Positions 1 to 9,017 of a DNA stretch of 64,000 nt are shown here, in pieces. Position numbers and translations under genes: made by a program. The DNA is from Paenibacillus gyeongsangnamensis (GTDB lineage Bacteria; Bacillota; Bacilli; Paenibacillales; NBRC-103111), in assembly GCF_027533625.1 (NCBI RefSeq), contig NZ_JAQAGZ010000010.1:124001-188000 (forward strand), read 5' to 3'. A model generated the notes under the pieces. The model did not search any database, was not told the DNA's origin, and worked only from the letters and a program-made list of their open reading frames with translations. Position 1 is the first letter of the stretch. Each line of letters starts with the position of its first letter.

Positions 1-141
1 GGGGATTACCGGACGTCGGGACATTCCTAACAATTGTCCAAGAAATCGAAGATGCGTTACCTATACGGTGCAGCGGGCGCTGCCTATACTTACATGTAAG
101 GGCTTTCTTGACAGTCCGAAATCAGAAGGGAGCGTTAATCG

Positions 142-1449
142 ATGACAAGGGTGCCGAAGCGTAAGACGGTTGGTTTGCTCATGGCTTCTCTCCTTCTTCT
201 TAGTGCTTGCAGCAGCGGCGGAGGGGCGCCGGGTACGGCGACGGAGGGAGCAAAAGCAAACGATAGCAAGAAGGTTCAGCTGCAGATGTGGTTCTGGCAG
301 GGGGCTACATTCGAGAAAATTATACCTGAGTTTAACCGTACGCACCCGAATATTGAAATCATTCCCCAAATTTACAAATGGGAAGACGCGCACAAGAAGC
401 TGCTGACGGCCATGTCGGCGGGTTCGGGAGCGCCGGATATCGCGATGATCGACATTTCGCAGATCGACCAGTTCTTGAAGTACCCGGATAAATTCAATGA
501 TTTGAACACGTTCGGGGCTAAGGACTTGGCCAAGGATTATCTGGATTGGAAATGGAAGCAGTCGATGGCAGGGGATAAGCAGCTCGGACTGCCGACGGAC
601 ATCGGGCCGATGGTGCTATACTACCGCCAGGATTTGTTCCAGCAGGCGGGACTTCCTTCCGAGCCGGCCGACGTGGCCGCCAAGATCAAGACCTGGGACG
701 ACTTCCTCGCCGCAGGCAAGACGTTAAAAGAAAAGACCGGCGCGAGCATCCTTTCGAACCCTTACGAATTGTACGGCGCGATCCGCGATCAGGGCAATCA
801 GCTGTATTTCGACAATGACGACAAGCTCATTATTGAGACGAATCCGCAGGTGAAGAAGGCGCTCGACTACTATAAAAAAGCGCGCGAAATGGGCATCGCC
901 GGTACCTACGACCAGAAGAACGCATTGCAGGAATATTCGGCGGCGCTCAACTCCGGCAAGATCGCGACGTACATCTCGGCGGCTTGGGGCCGCGGGCATG
1001 TCGAGACGCGGGCGCCCGACACGAAGGGCAAATGGCGCGCGGCCAAAATTCCGGAAGGCACGGGCAACATGGGCGGCTCGTTCCTGCTCATTCCGAAGCA
1101 GACGAAGTATGCCAAGGAAGCGTATACGGCGATCAGCTGGCTCGTCTCGCCGCCGCAGCAGCTGGAAGTGTTCAAGCTTTCCGGGAACTTCCCGTCCACC
1201 CCTTCGGTTTATGGGGATAAGGCGTTCACGGAAACGGGCTATGAGTTCTGGGGCAACCAGAAGCTTGGCGTCTTGTTCTCCGAGGTGGCCAAGGACGTGA
1301 AGGTGCAGCGCAAGGGCCCGAACTACCAGACGGTGGAGGATACGATCAGCGACGGCATGCAGGCCGTGGCGGTGGACAAGACGAAGGATCCGGAGAAGGA
1401 GTTCTGGGCGCTCGTCGAGAAGGCGAAGACGAAGCTGAAGAATAAGTAG
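142..1449 (+). CDS. Sugar ABC transporter substrate-binding lipoprotein
   Basis: Extracellular solute-binding protein of the bacterial family 1 (MalE/UgpB-like), 435 aa. The N-terminus is a lipoprotein signal: basic residues, a Leu-rich core and the lipobox LLSAC, with a Ser/Gly-rich linker after the cysteine (about residue 23), so it should be lipid-anchored outside the membrane and hand a sugar to the permeases. The body has the usual family features such as a Trp-rich start (LQMWFWQGATFE) and a GLPTDIGPMVLYYR segment near residues 150-165. The ATG at 142 follows an AAGGGAG ribosome site. The two permease genes follow at 1550 and 2431, so this is the first gene of a three-gene importer operon; no ATPase gene is present, as is common where one MsmX-type ATPase serves many importers. 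The sugar cannot be read from sequence. Confidence 0.93.
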   Translation: MTRVPKRKTVGLLMASLLLLSACSSGGGAPGTATEGAKANDSKKVQLQMWFWQGATFEKIIPEFNRTHPNIEIIPQIYKWEDAHKKLLTAMSAGSGAPDIAMIDISQIDQFLKYPDKFNDLNTFGAKDLAKDYLDWKWKQSMAGDKQLGLPTDIGPMVLYYRQDLFQQAGLPSEPADVAAKIKTWDDFLAAGKTLKEKTGASILSNPYELYGAIRDQGNQLYFDNDDKLIIETNPQVKKALDYYKKAREMGIAGTYDQKNALQEYSAALNSGKIATYISAAWGRGHVETRAPDTKGKWRAAKIPEGTGNMGGSFLLIPKQTKYAKEAYTAISWLVSPPQQLEVFKLSGNFPSTPSVYGDKAFTETGYEFWGNQKLGVLFSEVAKDVKVQRKGPNYQTVEDTISDGMQAVAVDKTKDPEKEFWALVEKAKTKLKNK

Positions 1450-1549
1450 GAAGGGCGGCGGGCGCCATGTTTCGGCAGAGAGCCTTACCGGGGCATACGC
1501 AGGAGCATGGGCCAGCCGCAAAGAAATTTTCAGGATAGGATGTGGGCCG

Positions 1550-2434
1550 ATGAGAGGATTAAAGACGCATCTGGCGCCGTACGTAATGATTTCCCCGTTC
1601 TATGTCTTGTTCCTCGTGTTCAGCCTGTTCCCGATCGTGTTCTCGCTCTACCTTGCGTTCCACGCCTGGGACGGTCTTGGACCGATGGAATTCATAGGGC
1701 TCCGCAATTTCCGCAATTTGCTGACAGACGATCCGGATTTCTGGAAGTCGGTCGGAAATACCTTTATCATCTGGTTCCTGTCGACGGTGCCGCAGCTGTT
1801 CGCGGCGCTGGTGATCGCCTTCCTGCTGAATGCGGCGTTTATGAGATTCAAGGACTTTTACCGCGCGGTATACTTTCTGCCGAACATTACGTCGATCGTG
1901 GCGGTGGCGATCATTTTCGGCTCGTTCTTCGGAAGCCAGTTCGGGCTCATCAACGGACTGCTTCAGGCGGCCGGGCTGCCCCGAATCGAATGGATCAACG
2001 ATCCGTTCTGGGTGAAGGTAGCGATCTCGCTGATGGTTATCTGGCGCTGGTCCGGCTACAATGCAATCATCTATTTGGCCGGGCTGCAGGGCATTCCGCA
2101 CGATCTGTATGAGGCCGCTACCATTGACGGGGCCAGCCGGACGCAGCAGTTCTTCAGCATCACGCTGCCGCTGCTGCGGCCGATCATTCTGTTCACCGTG
2201 ATTCTGTCGACCATCGGCGGCATGCAGCTGTTCACGGAGCCGCTCATTCTGGTCGGCAATACCGGGGGATCGACCAAAGGGGGGCTAACGCTGGTACTGT
2301 ATTTATATAATCAGGCGTTCGGCAACCAGATGTTCGGTTATGCTTCCGCCATTGCCTGGATGCTGTTCCTGATTATCGGGCTGTTCTCCTTCCTGAATTG
2401 GAAGTTCGTATCCCGAGGGGAGGGGATCGGATGA
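1550..2434 (+). CDS. Sugar ABC transporter permease, MalF/LacF-type
   Basis: Integral-membrane permease, 294 aa, about six hydrophobic segments. The first is right at the N-terminus (residues 8-35), as in UgpA/LacF-type permeases. The cytoplasmic EAA loop that docks the ATPase is visible as EAATIDGASRTQQFF followed by LPLLRPI near residues 188-210, matching the consensus EAA---G---------I-LP. It starts 100 bases after the binding protein, and its stop overlaps the start of the second permease (ATGA at 2431-2434), indicating translational coupling. It should form the heterodimeric channel with the next gene product. Confidence 0.94.
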   Translation: MRGLKTHLAPYVMISPFYVLFLVFSLFPIVFSLYLAFHAWDGLGPMEFIGLRNFRNLLTDDPDFWKSVGNTFIIWFLSTVPQLFAALVIAFLLNAAFMRFKDFYRAVYFLPNITSIVAVAIIFGSFFGSQFGLINGLLQAAGLPRIEWINDPFWVKVAISLMVIWRWSGYNAIIYLAGLQGIPHDLYEAATIDGASRTQQFFSITLPLLRPIILFTVILSTIGGMQLFTEPLILVGNTGGSTKGGLTLVLYLYNQAFGNQMFGYASAIAWMLFLIIGLFSFLNWKFVSRGEGIG

Positions 2435-3318
2435 GCACGGCTTCGACCAAAACGGCAGGCGGCCGAGCCCTTGCCCTCCCGTCGGCCAAGCGGAGATTCG
2501 GCAGCCCCAGCACGCTCCTGATTCACGCCGGAATGCTTATCGGGGCGGTGCTGTCGCTGTTTCCGTTCTACTGGCTGTTCGTCATGTCGACGGCAACGAC
2601 GGCGGATATGTTCCGGTTCCCGCCGCGGTTCGTCCCCGGCGACCAGCTGCTCGTCAACATCGGCAAGGTGATCGATCATGTCGGCTTCTTCCGGTCCTTC
2701 GGAAACAGCCTGATCGTAGCGGGGAGCCATACGCTGCTCGTGCTGTTCTTCTGTTCGATGGCGGGGTTCGCCTTCGCCAAGTTTCACTTTCCCGGGAAGC
2801 CGTTCCTGTTCTTCTTCCTGCTGGCCACGATGATGGTGCCGCAGCAGCTCGGTCTGATCCCGCAGTTCATTCTGATGCAGAAGCTCGGCTGGATCAACGA
2901 TCTCAAGGCTTTGATCGTGCCCGGAGCGGCCAGCGCCTTCGGCATCTTCTGGATGCGGCAGTACGCGGCTTCGGTGCTGCACGACGAGCTGATCAACGCC
3001 GGGCGCATCGACGGCTGCCATTCGTTCGACCTGTACTGGCGCGTCGCGCTTCCCGTGCTTCGCCCGGCGCTGGCTACGCTCGGGATCATTACGTTCCTAG
3101 GCTCGTGGAACGATTATTTGTGGCCGCTCGTCGTTATATCGGTGCAGGACAAGTTCACGATCCAAATGCTGATCGCCTCGATGAACGGGGTATACAGCAC
3201 CGATTATTCTATGGTGATGGCCGCCACGCTGATGGCGACCGTGCCGCTCATCATCGTGTTCTCCTTGTTCAGCAGGCAGTTCATTGCGGGACTCATGCAG
3301 GGCTCGGTCAAAGACTAA
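2431..3318 (+). CDS. Sugar ABC transporter permease, MalG/LacG-type
   Basis: Second permease of the importer, about 295 aa. The ATG at 2431 is chosen because it overlaps the previous stop codon and is preceded by a strong GAGGGGAGGGG ribosome site; an upstream in-frame ATG at 2398 lies inside the previous gene. Six predicted membrane helices. The EAA loop is recognisable as INAGRIDGCHSFDLYWRVALP; the first residues differ from the usual EAARIDGAS, but the glycine and LP are kept. The C-terminus ends GLMQGSVKD, close to the GLTAGAVKG ending usual in MalG-type permeases. An intrinsic terminator follows at 3408-3452, closing the operon. Confidence 0.94.
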   Translation: MSTASTKTAGGRALALPSAKRRFGSPSTLLIHAGMLIGAVLSLFPFYWLFVMSTATTADMFRFPPRFVPGDQLLVNIGKVIDHVGFFRSFGNSLIVAGSHTLLVLFFCSMAGFAFAKFHFPGKPFLFFFLLATMMVPQQLGLIPQFILMQKLGWINDLKALIVPGAASAFGIFWMRQYAASVLHDELINAGRIDGCHSFDLYWRVALPVLRPALATLGIITFLGSWNDYLWPLVVISVQDKFTIQMLIASMNGVYSTDYSMVMAATLMATVPLIIVFSLFSRQFIAGLMQGSVKD

Positions 3319-3407
3319 CGGAAGCGGCAGAAGGCCGGGAGCCGGGAGGCATTGGACAGTGGCCCAAGAGGCAAGAGCTCGTTAACGGGATAGGTAATAC
3401 CGGAATC

Positions 3408-3452
3408 AGCGTTAGCCGTACCTGCTATTAGCAGCGGGGGCAACGCTTTTTT
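3408..3452 (+). terminator. Intrinsic terminator after sugar ABC operon
   Basis: AGCGTT pairs with AACGCT around an inner GC-rich helix (CCTGC with GCAG) and is followed directly by a six-T run. It lies 90 bases downstream of the last permease gene. Confidence 0.75.
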
Positions 3453-3591
3453 CCGTTTATCACGGCGCTTCCCGGCGTGCGGGAATACCGGATCGGCCGG
3501 GAAGGAAGATTAAGGATAAGCGTTAAGCCAATTTGATCTCAAAAAGGAGTGTTCGCGGGATGTACCCGAAATCGCAGAATCCAGAGAACGG

Positions 3592-4238
3592 ATGGGGCAG
3601 GCGGTGGGCGGCTTGCCGGACAAGCGGCTGAACCGCCGGGCGGAGGAAGGACCCGGAGCCGTTCCGGCCGGCGGGGCCATACCGGATTGGCTGAAAGGAG
3701 ATACGGTACAGGCTGCGCAGCGGCTGCTGGGCTGTGAATTGGTGCGAAGGACGCCGGAAGGCGTGATCCGCGTCCGCCTCACGGAGACGGAAGCGTACAA
3801 GGGGGCGGCCGATCCCGCGAGCCACGCTTACCGGGGGCCAACGCCCAGGAACGGACTCATGTTCGGGGAAGCGGGGCGGCTGTACGTGTACCTGATCTAC
3901 GGAATGCATTACTGCATGAACGTGGTCGCCCATTCACCGGGTGAGCCCGGCGCGGTCCTGCTCCGGGCGGCGGAGCCCGTGGAGGGGCTGGAGCTGCTCC
4001 GGGCGAACCGGCCGGGCGTCAAGGACCACTCCTCCTGGACGGTCCCGGCACGCTGGCCCGGGCGCTCGGGGTCGACCTCCGTCTGAACGGCCATGATCTG
4101 CTGGCCGATCCGGAAGGGCCGCTGACGCTGGTCTTTGCTGCCGGAGCCGGGACGAAGGAGGTACGGGCGATACCCCGGATTGGTATTACGAAGGGGAAGG
4201 AGCTGCTCTGGCGGTTTACTCCGGCGGAGGCGGACTAA
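3592..4238 (+). pseudogene. 3-methyladenine DNA glycosylase (AAG/MPG family), frameshifted
   Basis: Base-excision-repair enzyme of the alkyladenine glycosylase family, which removes alkylated or deaminated purines. The first frame gives DTVQAAQRLLGCELVR, then LTETEAY, the segment SHAYRGPTPRNGLMFG and YLIYGMHYCMNVV, all typical of the family and including the catalytic Glu in TETEAY. At about 4030-4035 the frame must step back one base to continue with LDGPGTLARALGVDL and the family C-terminus to TAA at 4236-4238. In the first frame alone the protein stops at 4086. A run of two C where three are expected (TCCTCCTGG) is the likely site of a missing base. The start is uncertain: the best ribosome site (AAAAAGGAG, 3541-3549) points to ATG 3560 in another frame, so a second lost base near the 5' end is possible. 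Confidence 0.8.
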
Positions 4239-4243
4239 CGGTA

Positions 4244-4274
4244 AGAAGCACGGATTCGGCGTCCGTGCTTCTTT
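4244..4274 (+). terminator. Hairpin between convergent genes
   Basis: An 11-bp perfect stem (AGAAGCACGGA with TCCGTGCTTCT) around a 7-base loop. It sits between the convergent glycosylase and LysM/GH18 genes. The T-run is short, so terminator strength is uncertain. Confidence 0.55.
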
Positions 4275-4293
4275 GGCTCTGAAGGGCGCATCC

Positions 4294-5580
4294 TTATTTT
4301 TTGACGACTTTGAAATGGTCTTCGATGAGAAGCCAGTTCTGCGGAAACGGCAGGCCCAGCTTCCAATAGCTGATGCCTCTCAGGCCGAGCTCGCCGATCA
4401 GGTTGAACTTCGCTTGAATGGAGCGCGCGTCCTCGAACCAGACGATATGCTCCTTGCCCTGCCGGTCCCAGTAACGGTAATGGGGCGCCTGGGCGGTCGT
4501 ATCGTACTCGATGCGGGCGTTGTTCTCCCGGGCCAGCCGGATCGCCTCCTGGGGGCTGATTGCCTTGGCGAAAGGGCCGCCGGGCACGTAAGGCAGCGTC
4601 CAATCGTAGCCGTACAGGTTCTGCCCCATCATGATCTTGGAGGCGGGCATCTCGCTGATTGCATATTCCAATACATTTCGGACGGGGCCGATGGGGGAGA
4701 CGGGCATCGGGGGACCTCCGCTGTAGCCCCACTCATACGTCATGATGACGACGAAGTCGGAGACCTCGCCGTGGACCTTGTAATCATGGGCGGTGTACCA
4801 AGCGCCGGTCTGGGCTGCGCTGGTCTTCGGCGCGAGCGCGGTCGACATGAGGAAGCCTTCGTGGTGAAGACGCGTGGAGGCTTGGCGCAGGAACGCATTG
4901 TAAGCGTCCTTGTCTTCCGGCCGAAGATGCTCCATATCGAAATGAATGTCCCGGAAGTTCAGACGGTGCGCGGTTTGAATGATGTTGTCCAGCAGCTTGT
5001 TTTGGAGGGAAGCATCGGTCAGAATCGCTTCGCCGAGGCTGGCGCTGAACTGATCCTTTTCCAAATTGGTGACGACCATCATGAGGGTTACGCCGTTCTG
5101 CTCGGCGATCGTACGGAATTCATCCAGCGGCGGAGGCTGCAGCGTACCGTCCCGGTTGATCCGGAAGCTGAAGGGAGCGAGGTAGGTCAGGTGCGGCGCG
5201 GCCTCCCTTGCGGCCCGGGTCAGGCTCTCCGGCACCTGCGGCTGACGCGGCTCGATATAGGCGTTGATCTCTGCGGTCCGGCGCGGCCGCGGAGGAATGT
5301 ACAGCCGCGTATCCGGCTTCAGCTGCGTATCCACGCCGATGCCGTTGACGCTGGCAAGCCGCTCTGCGGGGAGATGGAAAGCCGCCGCCACGCGGGCCAC
5401 GGTATCTCCCGGCTGCGTCCAATAGTATTGCCCGACGATGGGGATCACGAGCGTCTGCCCGACGACGAGAGTGTCCTCCGGACGAATCTGGTTGGCCTCC
5501 GCAATGGTTTGCACGGGCATGCCGTAGGCTTGAGAGAGTCCATAGAGCGTCTGGCCGGGCCGGATTACATGGATCTGCAT
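4294..5580 (-). CDS. LysM-LysM-GH18 spore cortex/peptidoglycan hydrolase (YaaH/SleL-like)
   Basis: 428 aa. Two LysM peptidoglycan-binding domains at residues 2-47 (IHVIRPGQTLYGLSQAYG...) and 51-96 (YYWTQPGDTVARVAAAF...) are followed by a glycoside hydrolase family 18 barrel from about residue 105. The active-site strand reads DIHFDMEHL, with Asp215 and the acid/base Glu217 in place (the usual form is DFEY). This architecture is that of YaaH/SleL, N-acetylglucosaminidases that act on spore cortex muropeptides during germination; no export signal peptide is seen, also typical of that group. Start ATG 5580 follows AAGGAGAGG. The alpha/beta hydrolase gene lies 83 bases upstream on the same strand, so the two may be co-transcribed. 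Role in germination is inferred from architecture. Confidence 0.9.
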   Translation of the reverse strand: MQIHVIRPGQTLYGLSQAYGMPVQTIAEANQIRPEDTLVVGQTLVIPIVGQYYWTQPGDTVARVAAAFHLPAERLASVNGIGVDTQLKPDTRLYIPPRPRRTAEINAYIEPRQPQVPESLTRAAREAAPHLTYLAPFSFRINRDGTLQPPPLDEFRTIAEQNGVTLMMVVTNLEKDQFSASLGEAILTDASLQNKLLDNIIQTAHRLNFRDIHFDMEHLRPEDKDAYNAFLRQASTRLHHEGFLMSTALAPKTSAAQTGAWYTAHDYKVHGEVSDFVVIMTYEWGYSGGPPMPVSPIGPVRNVLEYAISEMPASKIMMGQNLYGYDWTLPYVPGGPFAKAISPQEAIRLARENNARIEYDTTAQAPHYRYWDRQGKEHIVWFEDARSIQAKFNLIGELGLRGISYWKLGLPFPQNWLLIEDHFKVVKK

Positions 5581-5663
5581 AGAATATCCTCTCCTTACGC
5601 TGAAGCGAGCGAAATCTTGTTCTTGCTACAGCATATTCGCCTGTGGCGGCCGGCATGTCAGTT

Positions 5664-6476
5664 TCACGGACTTCCGGCGAGAACCGACTGCAGCCGCTCG
5701 TTGAACAGCTCGAGCTCGTCATAGAAGAGCCCGTGCCCGCTGTGCTCGAACCGCAGGAGCCGGGAGCCGGCGATCCCTTGATTCATCAGGAGCGCAAGCG
5801 GGAAGGGGCAGATGCGGTCGAGCGTGCCGTGGAATATCGTCGCAGGCACACGGATGCGCGGCAAATCCGGACGAAGGTCCTCGTTGCGAAGCGAGAGAAG
5901 TACGGCGGCGGTGCCGTGGGAGAAAGCCTCAAGGCCGAGCCCGTGGAACCATTGCTTGAACGGGGCACTGACCTTGGAGGCAAAAAAGAGCTCGCCGAAC
6001 ATCTCCAGCATGAGAGGCCGATCTTTGTCGTTCATGGCGAGAAATGCATCGACCTCTTCAGGCTTCATTCCGTAGGGAAAGTCCTGCCTTTGGGTGAACG
6101 AAGGCGCCGCCGCTCCGAGCAGCAGAAGCTGCGACACGCGGGGGTCCTGATGACGGCTCATGTAGCGGATGGCGATCGCGCCGCCGACCGAGAAGCCGGC
6201 CAGCGCATAGGAAGGCAGCCTCAGGGCGTCGACAACCGCCCGGATGTCGTCCGCGAGCCGGTCATAGCCGTAGCCGGCCCATGGACAGTCCGAGCGGCCG
6301 AAGCCGCGCAGGTCGGGTGTGATGCAGCGGAAGCCGTATTTCGGCAGCTGCGATAACTGATATTCGAACATCCGGTGGTTTACCGGCCAACCGTGGATCA
6401 GGACGACAGGCCTGCCGTACCCCGTATCCTCCACATACACCTTTACGCCCCGTTCGACTTCCACGTAATAACCCAA
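5664..6476 (-). CDS. Alpha/beta hydrolase (non-haem haloperoxidase/esterase type)
   Basis: About 270 aa alpha/beta-hydrolase fold protein. Visible motifs: the oxyanion HG motif VVLIHGWPVNH, the DLRGFGRSD strand-turn, and the nucleophile elbow AGFSVGGAIA (Gly-Phe-Ser-Val-Gly). Further on are an acidic region FHGTLDRICPF and the catalytic histidine in FEHSGHGLFYDE, so the Ser-Asp-His triad is complete. Members resemble non-haem chloroperoxidases and esterases; substrate unknown. I chose TTG at 6476 because AAGGAGAGG lies 8 bases before it; longer readings would start inside poorly conserved sequence. No signal peptide, so cytoplasmic. It lies upstream of the LysM/GH18 gene on the same strand. 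Confidence 0.85.
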   Translation of the reverse strand: MGYYVEVERGVKVYVEDTGYGRPVVLIHGWPVNHRMFEYQLSQLPKYGFRCITPDLRGFGRSDCPWAGYGYDRLADDIRAVVDALRLPSYALAGFSVGGAIAIRYMSRHQDPRVSQLLLLGAAAPSFTQRQDFPYGMKPEEVDAFLAMNDKDRPLMLEMFGELFFASKVSAPFKQWFHGLGLEAFSHGTAAVLLSLRNEDLRPDLPRIRVPATIFHGTLDRICPFPLALLMNQGIAGSRLLRFEHSGHGLFYDELELFNERLQSVLAGSP

Positions 6477-6739
6477 GACGCACCTCTCCTTTTTATCGCT
6501 TCCTGCTTTCTTACTGTAAGCGTATGTGAGGAACGGCAAAACATGCGGTTTGACGATGCCGCAAGGGCCGCCCGCTGAGGTGCTTCCCACACATTGAACC
6601 TTCTGGCGATTCAGCGTACAATATAGCTGAAGCTTGTACGAACCTGCGTTCGCGCGAGTCCTGTACGCCCTCGGCAGCCACGTTTAACGAACTGGTTTTG
6701 CCGGAAGGCGAAACCTGGCAGCAGGAGGGAAGTGAGCCC

Positions 6740-7836
6740 TTGTCATTTGAATTTCGAGCCGGCGATTACCCCGAACGCCCCGGATGCTATATCATGCGCA
6801 GCAGCGAGGGACGTATACTGTACGTCGACAAATCGGTCAATTTGCGCAGCCGCCTGCGCTCGTACTTTCAGCAGAAGGATCAGCGCAAGCGGATCCGCCA
6901 GCTGGTGAAGGAGATCGCTTCCATCGAAGTGGTGCTCGTCAACAACGAATCCGAGAGCCTCCTGCTGGAAAATAATTTGGTTAAAATCCACAAGCCTCCC
7001 TATAACCGCGCCCTCAAAAGAGACAACAGCGGCTACGCTTATCTGCAGCTGACGGACGAGCGCTTCCCGCGGCTGGACGTGTTCTACCGCGACCGCCGTT
7101 TGCCGTCCTTCGGCGCCGAACGGACGGAGCAACAGGTGAAGGAGCAGCGCTTCGGCCCCTATGTCAGCGCCCGTTTCCGCAACGCGGTCATGGACTTCGT
7201 CGCGGATCATTACCGTCTGCGCGCGTGCATCACCATGCCGAAGAAGGTGTGTCTGCTGTACCATCTGGGACGATGCAGCGGCATCTGCGAGGGGATGATT
7301 CCCGAGCCGGACTACCGCCGGACCGCTGAGGAAGCGGCGGATTTGCTCGCAAACCGGCCGGAGGACCTGGTCGCTGCCATGCGGGCGAAGATGGAGTATT
7401 ATGAGAGCGGCTCGAATTCGAGAAGGCCGGCAGCATGCTCCGCCACATCCGCATTTTGGAGCGGATGCCCGAGAAGCAGATTGTGGACCGGGAAGGCGTC
7501 TTGATACAGGATGTGCTGTTCTTCGGAGAAGATCGCGTCATGATCGCGAAGGAACAGGAGGGGATGCTGAGGGACTTCCAGCTCGCGGAGCTGGATGCGA
7601 GCGGCGGGGAAACGGCCTGCGACCGGTTCCTTATCAGCCGGTACCGGACCGAGCGCCCTGATGAGCTCATTGTCAACAAGGTCGGCGACCCGAACAGGGT
7701 CCGGGCGGCCTTGCGTGTCCGAGGCGCCAAGCCGCTCAAGATTACCCAGCCGAAGCGCGGGCTGAAATACGATCTGCTTCAGCTGTGCAAGGACAACTAT
7801 GACTATCGGATACAGCAAGTCAGCACTCATACGTAG
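6740..7836 (+). pseudogene. Short UvrC-like GIY-YIG protein, frameshifted
   Basis: Resembles the N-terminal and middle parts of excinuclease subunit UvrC: a GIY-YIG domain (PGCYIMRSSEGRILYVDKS), the segment KRDNSGYAYLQLT, a Cys cluster (CLLYHLGRCSGICEG), then a UVR-type helix (RLEFEKAGSML) and a region like the UvrC middle (ERPDELIVNK, KPLKITQPKRG). About 365 aa in total, so it lacks the C-terminal endonuclease and HhH domains of full UvrC (about 600 aa). The frame breaks at about 7403-7406: one extra base in GAGAGCGG restores YYE-x-RLEFEKAG. The GIY-YIG glycine is Asp here (LYVDKS instead of LYVGKA). Start TTG 6740 fits AGGAGGGA nine bases before. Possibly a UvrC-like accessory or Cho-like nuclease. 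Confidence 0.75.
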
Positions 7837-7845
7837 CATGGAATC

Positions 7846-7869
7846 AAGGGAGCCGGAAGGCTCCCTTTT
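7846..7869 (+). terminator. Intrinsic terminator, convergent genes
   Basis: A 9-bp perfect stem (AAGGGAGCC with GGCTCCCTT) around GGAA, followed by TTTTG on the plus strand counting the stem end. It lies between the UvrC-like gene and the end of the germination operon. Confidence 0.75.
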
Positions 7870-7905
7870 GAGTTGAGCCGATTTTTGTACTGCCGGGGAA
7901 AGCCA

Positions 7906-9003
7906 TCATTTTATCTTTTTTCTTCGGAAGAGGGCCGTACCCCATAAGAACAGCGGGATCAACAGGCCGAAGGACAGCACATACGGGATGAACACGGTGG
8001 AGTCCCACTGTGCCATATAAACCGCGTTAGGATAAACGACAAGCGAGTAAACAACCAGGATCATCCCCATTGGTAAGGTCAAAGGACGATAATCCTTCAG
8101 CTTCAGCATATGCGCCAGTCCGACCACGCAGGCGTAAAAGTACAGCGTTGTCTTGAAATAGATGGAAAAGAACCACATGCCGGCCATAATCGACTCGATC
8201 CGTTCCACGAAATTGCCCAAGCTTATTTTTCGAGCCAATACATAGCTGGGAAAAGCATGTCTTGAAGTGGCGTCCGAACCCAGGACCAGAATCGTTAATA
8301 AGGTAATGACGATGATAACGATGCCCCCAAGCAGTGTAGCGATAATAAAGGCCTTCGCAGCTTTTTCCGGTTTACTCACGCGGGAAGGAAAAATCATGAA
8401 AAAAACGATATAGGTTAAGGAAGCGGTGCCGGCCAAGGATAAAGCCGCTTTAAACAAAGGCTTTATTCCTGTTTCGAATACAGGCTGGATGTTCTGGACA
8501 TGGATTTGGGGAACGATCAAAATGACCATGACAAGGAAGAGCAGAATGAACCAAGGGAAGAAGATCTCCGCCGCGCGGGCCAAAGTTTCGATTCCGAGCC
8601 GCAGTCCCATCACGACAATTAAAGCAAAAAGCATATTAACGAATTGAATCGGCGTATCCGGCATGACCTGCGTGGTGATAAAGTTCCCCATATAAAACAA
8701 CAGGGTTGCGGCACCGATAAACGAGAAGAAAATGTAAAGCAGCGATAAAGCTTTACCCGCCCATTTGCCTAACAGCCTTTCATGATATTGGACCAGAGTC
8801 ATATCGGGGAAAAGATTTCCTATGCGGTTGTATAACAGCACGAGAAGCAAACCGAGGCCAACGCCGGCAATAGCCGCAATCCATGCGTCCTGCTTCGCAT
8901 CGGCGGCAAGCCCGGCCGGAATGATCAATATGGTTGAACCGATGGTATAAAACATAACCAATACCGTAAATTGGCGTACCGATATTTTTGTGGTCTCATT
9001 CAA
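7906..9003 (-). CDS. Spore germinant-receptor B subunit (GerAB/GerKB family)
   Basis: About 365 aa, mostly hydrophobic with ten or so membrane helices. It belongs to the spore germination permease family within the APC superfamily, which binds the germinant in the spore inner membrane. The N-terminus KISVRQFTVLVMFYTIGSTILIIPAGLA is typical. I prefer TTG at 9003, which has AGAGGTGAGG just before it, over ATG at 9021, which has no ribosome site and overlaps the preceding stop (TGA 9018-9020). It is the last gene of the A-C-D-B operon; the A and C subunits and a small D-type subunit lie upstream. The germinant specificity cannot be read from sequence. Confidence 0.92.
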   Translation of the reverse strand: MNETTKISVRQFTVLVMFYTIGSTILIIPAGLAADAKQDAWIAAIAGVGLGLLLVLLYNRIGNLFPDMTLVQYHERLLGKWAGKALSLLYIFFSFIGAATLLFYMGNFITTQVMPDTPIQFVNMLFALIVVMGLRLGIETLARAAEIFFPWFILLFLVMVILIVPQIHVQNIQPVFETGIKPLFKAALSLAGTASLTYIVFFMIFPSRVSKPEKAAKAFIIATLLGGIVIIVITLLTILVLGSDATSRHAFPSYVLARKISLGNFVERIESIMAGMWFFSIYFKTTLYFYACVVGLAHMLKLKDYRPLTLPMGMILVVYSLVVYPNAVYMAQWDSTVFIPYVLSFGLLIPLFLWGTALFRRKKIK

Positions 9004-9017
9004 CGGCCTCACCTCTT

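Noticed and set aside
89..100. CTTACATGTAAG palindrome at the left edge
   Set aside because: Short and palindromic, but no gene upstream is visible in the window, so no role can be assigned.
4135..5724. Long open frame (529 codons) on the plus strand
   Set aside because: It is antisense to the LysM/GH18 gene, which has clear domains and a ribosome site; GC-rich third positions keep the opposite frame open.
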